From Botryococcus braunii (lineage: Eukaryota; Chlorophyta; Trebouxiophyceae), in NCBI GenBank assembly GCA_002005505.1, contig MVGU01001837.1:1-31762 (forward strand): a stretch of DNA of 31,762 nucleotides. Reading direction: 5' to 3'. Shown in pieces: positions 30,146 to 31,762 of the stretch; position 1 is the first letter of the stretch, and each line of letters starts with the position of its first letter. The notes below the pieces were generated by a model, which saw nothing but the letters and a program-made list of their open reading frames with translations, was not told the DNA's origin and ran no database searches. The position numbers and the translations under genes were made by a program.

Positions 30146-31762
30146 CGACCACGAGTGCTGAGATGGTTCTGGGGTCCCAACAGTAGAATCCAGGCTGGTG
30201 GGGTTCCTTGGTCATGTGCTGCTGTGGTCCCGTCTCCAGACTGATCCCCAGCACAAAGTCCAGAGGTCCCAGGAGCCCCAGTGGAAAGCGTCTCCACTCC
30301 ATGGTCATCCTCCTCATCCCAGAACGTGGGTGGAGCAGCAGAGGGAATTGCTTGAGGCGTTGCCAGATTCTCACTGCCAAGGGGGGGTGATATCCTAGAA
30401 TCATAGACAGACCCAGGCTGGACCTTTGATAGACCCACTCTCTCAGCCCCCCTCAAGTGCTCGATAAAGCTGACGTCCCTACTCTCCTTCCACACTCCAT
30501 TCCCCACGTACACACGATACGCTTTAGACTGGGGACAATAACCAGTAAACATCCCAGGGATGGTCTTGGGCCCAAAAACAGACCTTTGGCCACTGGGAAT
30601 GTGCACATGGGCTACACAGCCAAACGTGCGCAGCACAGACACATCAGGTTTGACACCAAAGAATAATTCCATGGGGGTCAGGGACCTGCCTGAAGTAGGA
30701 CCCACATTGTAGAGGAGGGTAGCTGTCTCAAGCGCCTCCTTCCAAAGGGAGGGGTCTGCTGCAGCATGGACCAACAGAGTCCTTGTTCGCTCCTTCAGGG
30801 TCCTATTCATCCTCTCCGCCACCCCATTCTGCTGAGGCGTGTAGGGCGCTGAGGACTCCATCTTAGTGCCCTGCTGAGCACAAAACTCTTTGAATTGCTG
30901 GTTCAGGAACTCTGAACCCCTGTCAGTCCTCACACACTTCACAACCGTGCCTCGTTGGGTCTGCCAAAAACGGAGCAGGTCTATCACAGCCTTTGGGATG
31001 CAATCCTTTGACTTCACAGGCAGGGAGGCAACTTGGTGTGAACTTTCATCCACTACAGTGACCCAATATCGTTCACCTGTGATGGCAGGAGGTGATATGG
31101 GACCCACAGTATCCACATGGACTCTATCGAGTGGGTGATGTGCAGGCCTGGAAGATACAGGGAAAGGAGGTCTGGAGTGTTTCCCTTGTATACACGATTC
31201 ACAGTGCTTGGGGCACTCAGAGCAGGGAGCAAGGGAGATATTGATTCCTGTAACCAGATCTTCCTTGGAGAACCTCTGCATGCTGCTGGCACCAGGATGA
31301 CCTAACCTAGCATGCCACAGAGATCTCTCGCTACACACGTGTCCTTTCCTAAGATGAGACGCCTCAGCCATGTGATCATATGTCTGCAGCCAACTTGCTG
31401 CCTCTGACAGACTAACAACCCAAAAAAACACCCGTGCGCGGATATCTCCACACCCCCCAGTCCCTTCATGGCTGTGTAACCTCAGTGTCATCAGGAAAGA
31501 TGCTCCATCCTGAATTGCACCAGTGACTGAAATGAGGTTGGTATGCGCAGAAGGAACACACTGCACATTGTGCAGCCAGAATACTTCGTGCCTTGCATTC
31601 ACAAGGCATACAGACCCAGATGCAATGATTCCTCCCTTGGCGTCTGAGGTTGCCAAGTGCAGAGGAAGAGGCTGTCTATGCATAACTGGATTATGGAGCA
31701 ATGAGAGATCATTGACTATATGCACAGAGGCACCTTCTATTCCAGATGATGCATCCATTGGA
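30106..31762 (-). pseudogene. Element 2 protease remnant and integrase portion of pol
   Basis: Open to the window edge. Numbering from the Met at 31758, residues 9-90 resemble a copia protease region (GASVHIVNDLSLL, CVPSAHTNLISV), but the aspartic-protease D-S/T-G appears as IEG. The pre-integrase zinc motif is H149, H154, C186, C189. The integrase catalytic triad is D216, D279, E315 (VDTVGP, RTDRGSEF, NGVAERMNRT), with the correct D-35-E spacing. After a Ser/Pro/Gly-rich C-terminal region the frame stops at about 30106, in a different frame from RT. Confidence 0.92.

Larger units (their letters stand above)
27123..31762 (-). mobile_element. Ty1/copia retrotransposon, element 2 (continues beyond the window)
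   Basis: Order on the minus strand is protease remnant, integrase, reverse transcriptase, RNase H, purine tract (27817-27828), 3' LTR (27123-27816). Integrase before RT is the copia (Pseudoviridae) order. Gag, primer-binding site and 5' LTR lie right of 31762. The pol frame is interrupted at about 30110-30210 and at the G-run 28587-28590, so this copy is probably not autonomous unless these are assembly errors. Confidence 0.93.

Overview
The window is nuclear DNA of a photosynthetic eukaryote. Genes are split by GT-AG introns, there are many long (CA)n/(TG)n tracts, and a Ty1/copia-type retrotransposon is present. One gene encodes the plastid form of pyruvate dehydrogenase E1 beta. Its N-terminus looks like a simple transit peptide with no hydrophobic signal sequence in front, which fits a primary plastid. 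A green alga (prasinophyte-like) is my best guess, but that is inference; no species can be named from the sequence alone.

Layout. 1-1020 (+): the last visible exons of a gene ending in an acyl/peptidyl carrier domain of the FAS/PKS type; its 5' part lies outside the window. 1021-6275: gene-poor DNA with a three-unit ~370 bp tandem repeat (2289-3399), a 165 bp snap-back inverted repeat (4068-4234) and a CA tract. 6276-13606 (-): a complete eight-exon plastid PDH E1 beta gene. I assembled it by splice phase and every junction is in frame, giving 379 residues. Its introns hold most of the simple and tandem repeats. 13607-20258: mostly non-coding, with a few unproven exon-like stretches. 20259-23372 (-): a seven-exon Mpv17/PMP22-family membrane protein with a long N-terminal presequence. 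24095-31762 (-): two copies of one copia element. The left copy is cut in the middle of pol and the right copy runs off the window. The junction lies exactly at an LTR end, so the right copy looks nested inside the left one.

Functional links. PDH E1 beta (with E1 alpha, E2 and E3 elsewhere) makes plastid acetyl-CoA for fatty acid synthesis. A carrier-domain protein of the FAS/PKS class would use acyl-CoA products, but nothing in the sequence shows that the two genes are co-regulated. The Mpv17-like gene and the retroelement are neighbours only.

The most unusual signal is in the PDH gene. In two introns, tandem repeats next to the 5' splice site are copies of the exon end plus donor site. One is a degenerate ~133 bp triplication (7020-7330). 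The other is a ~790 bp minisatellite (9410-10211) whose core is the splice junction itself.
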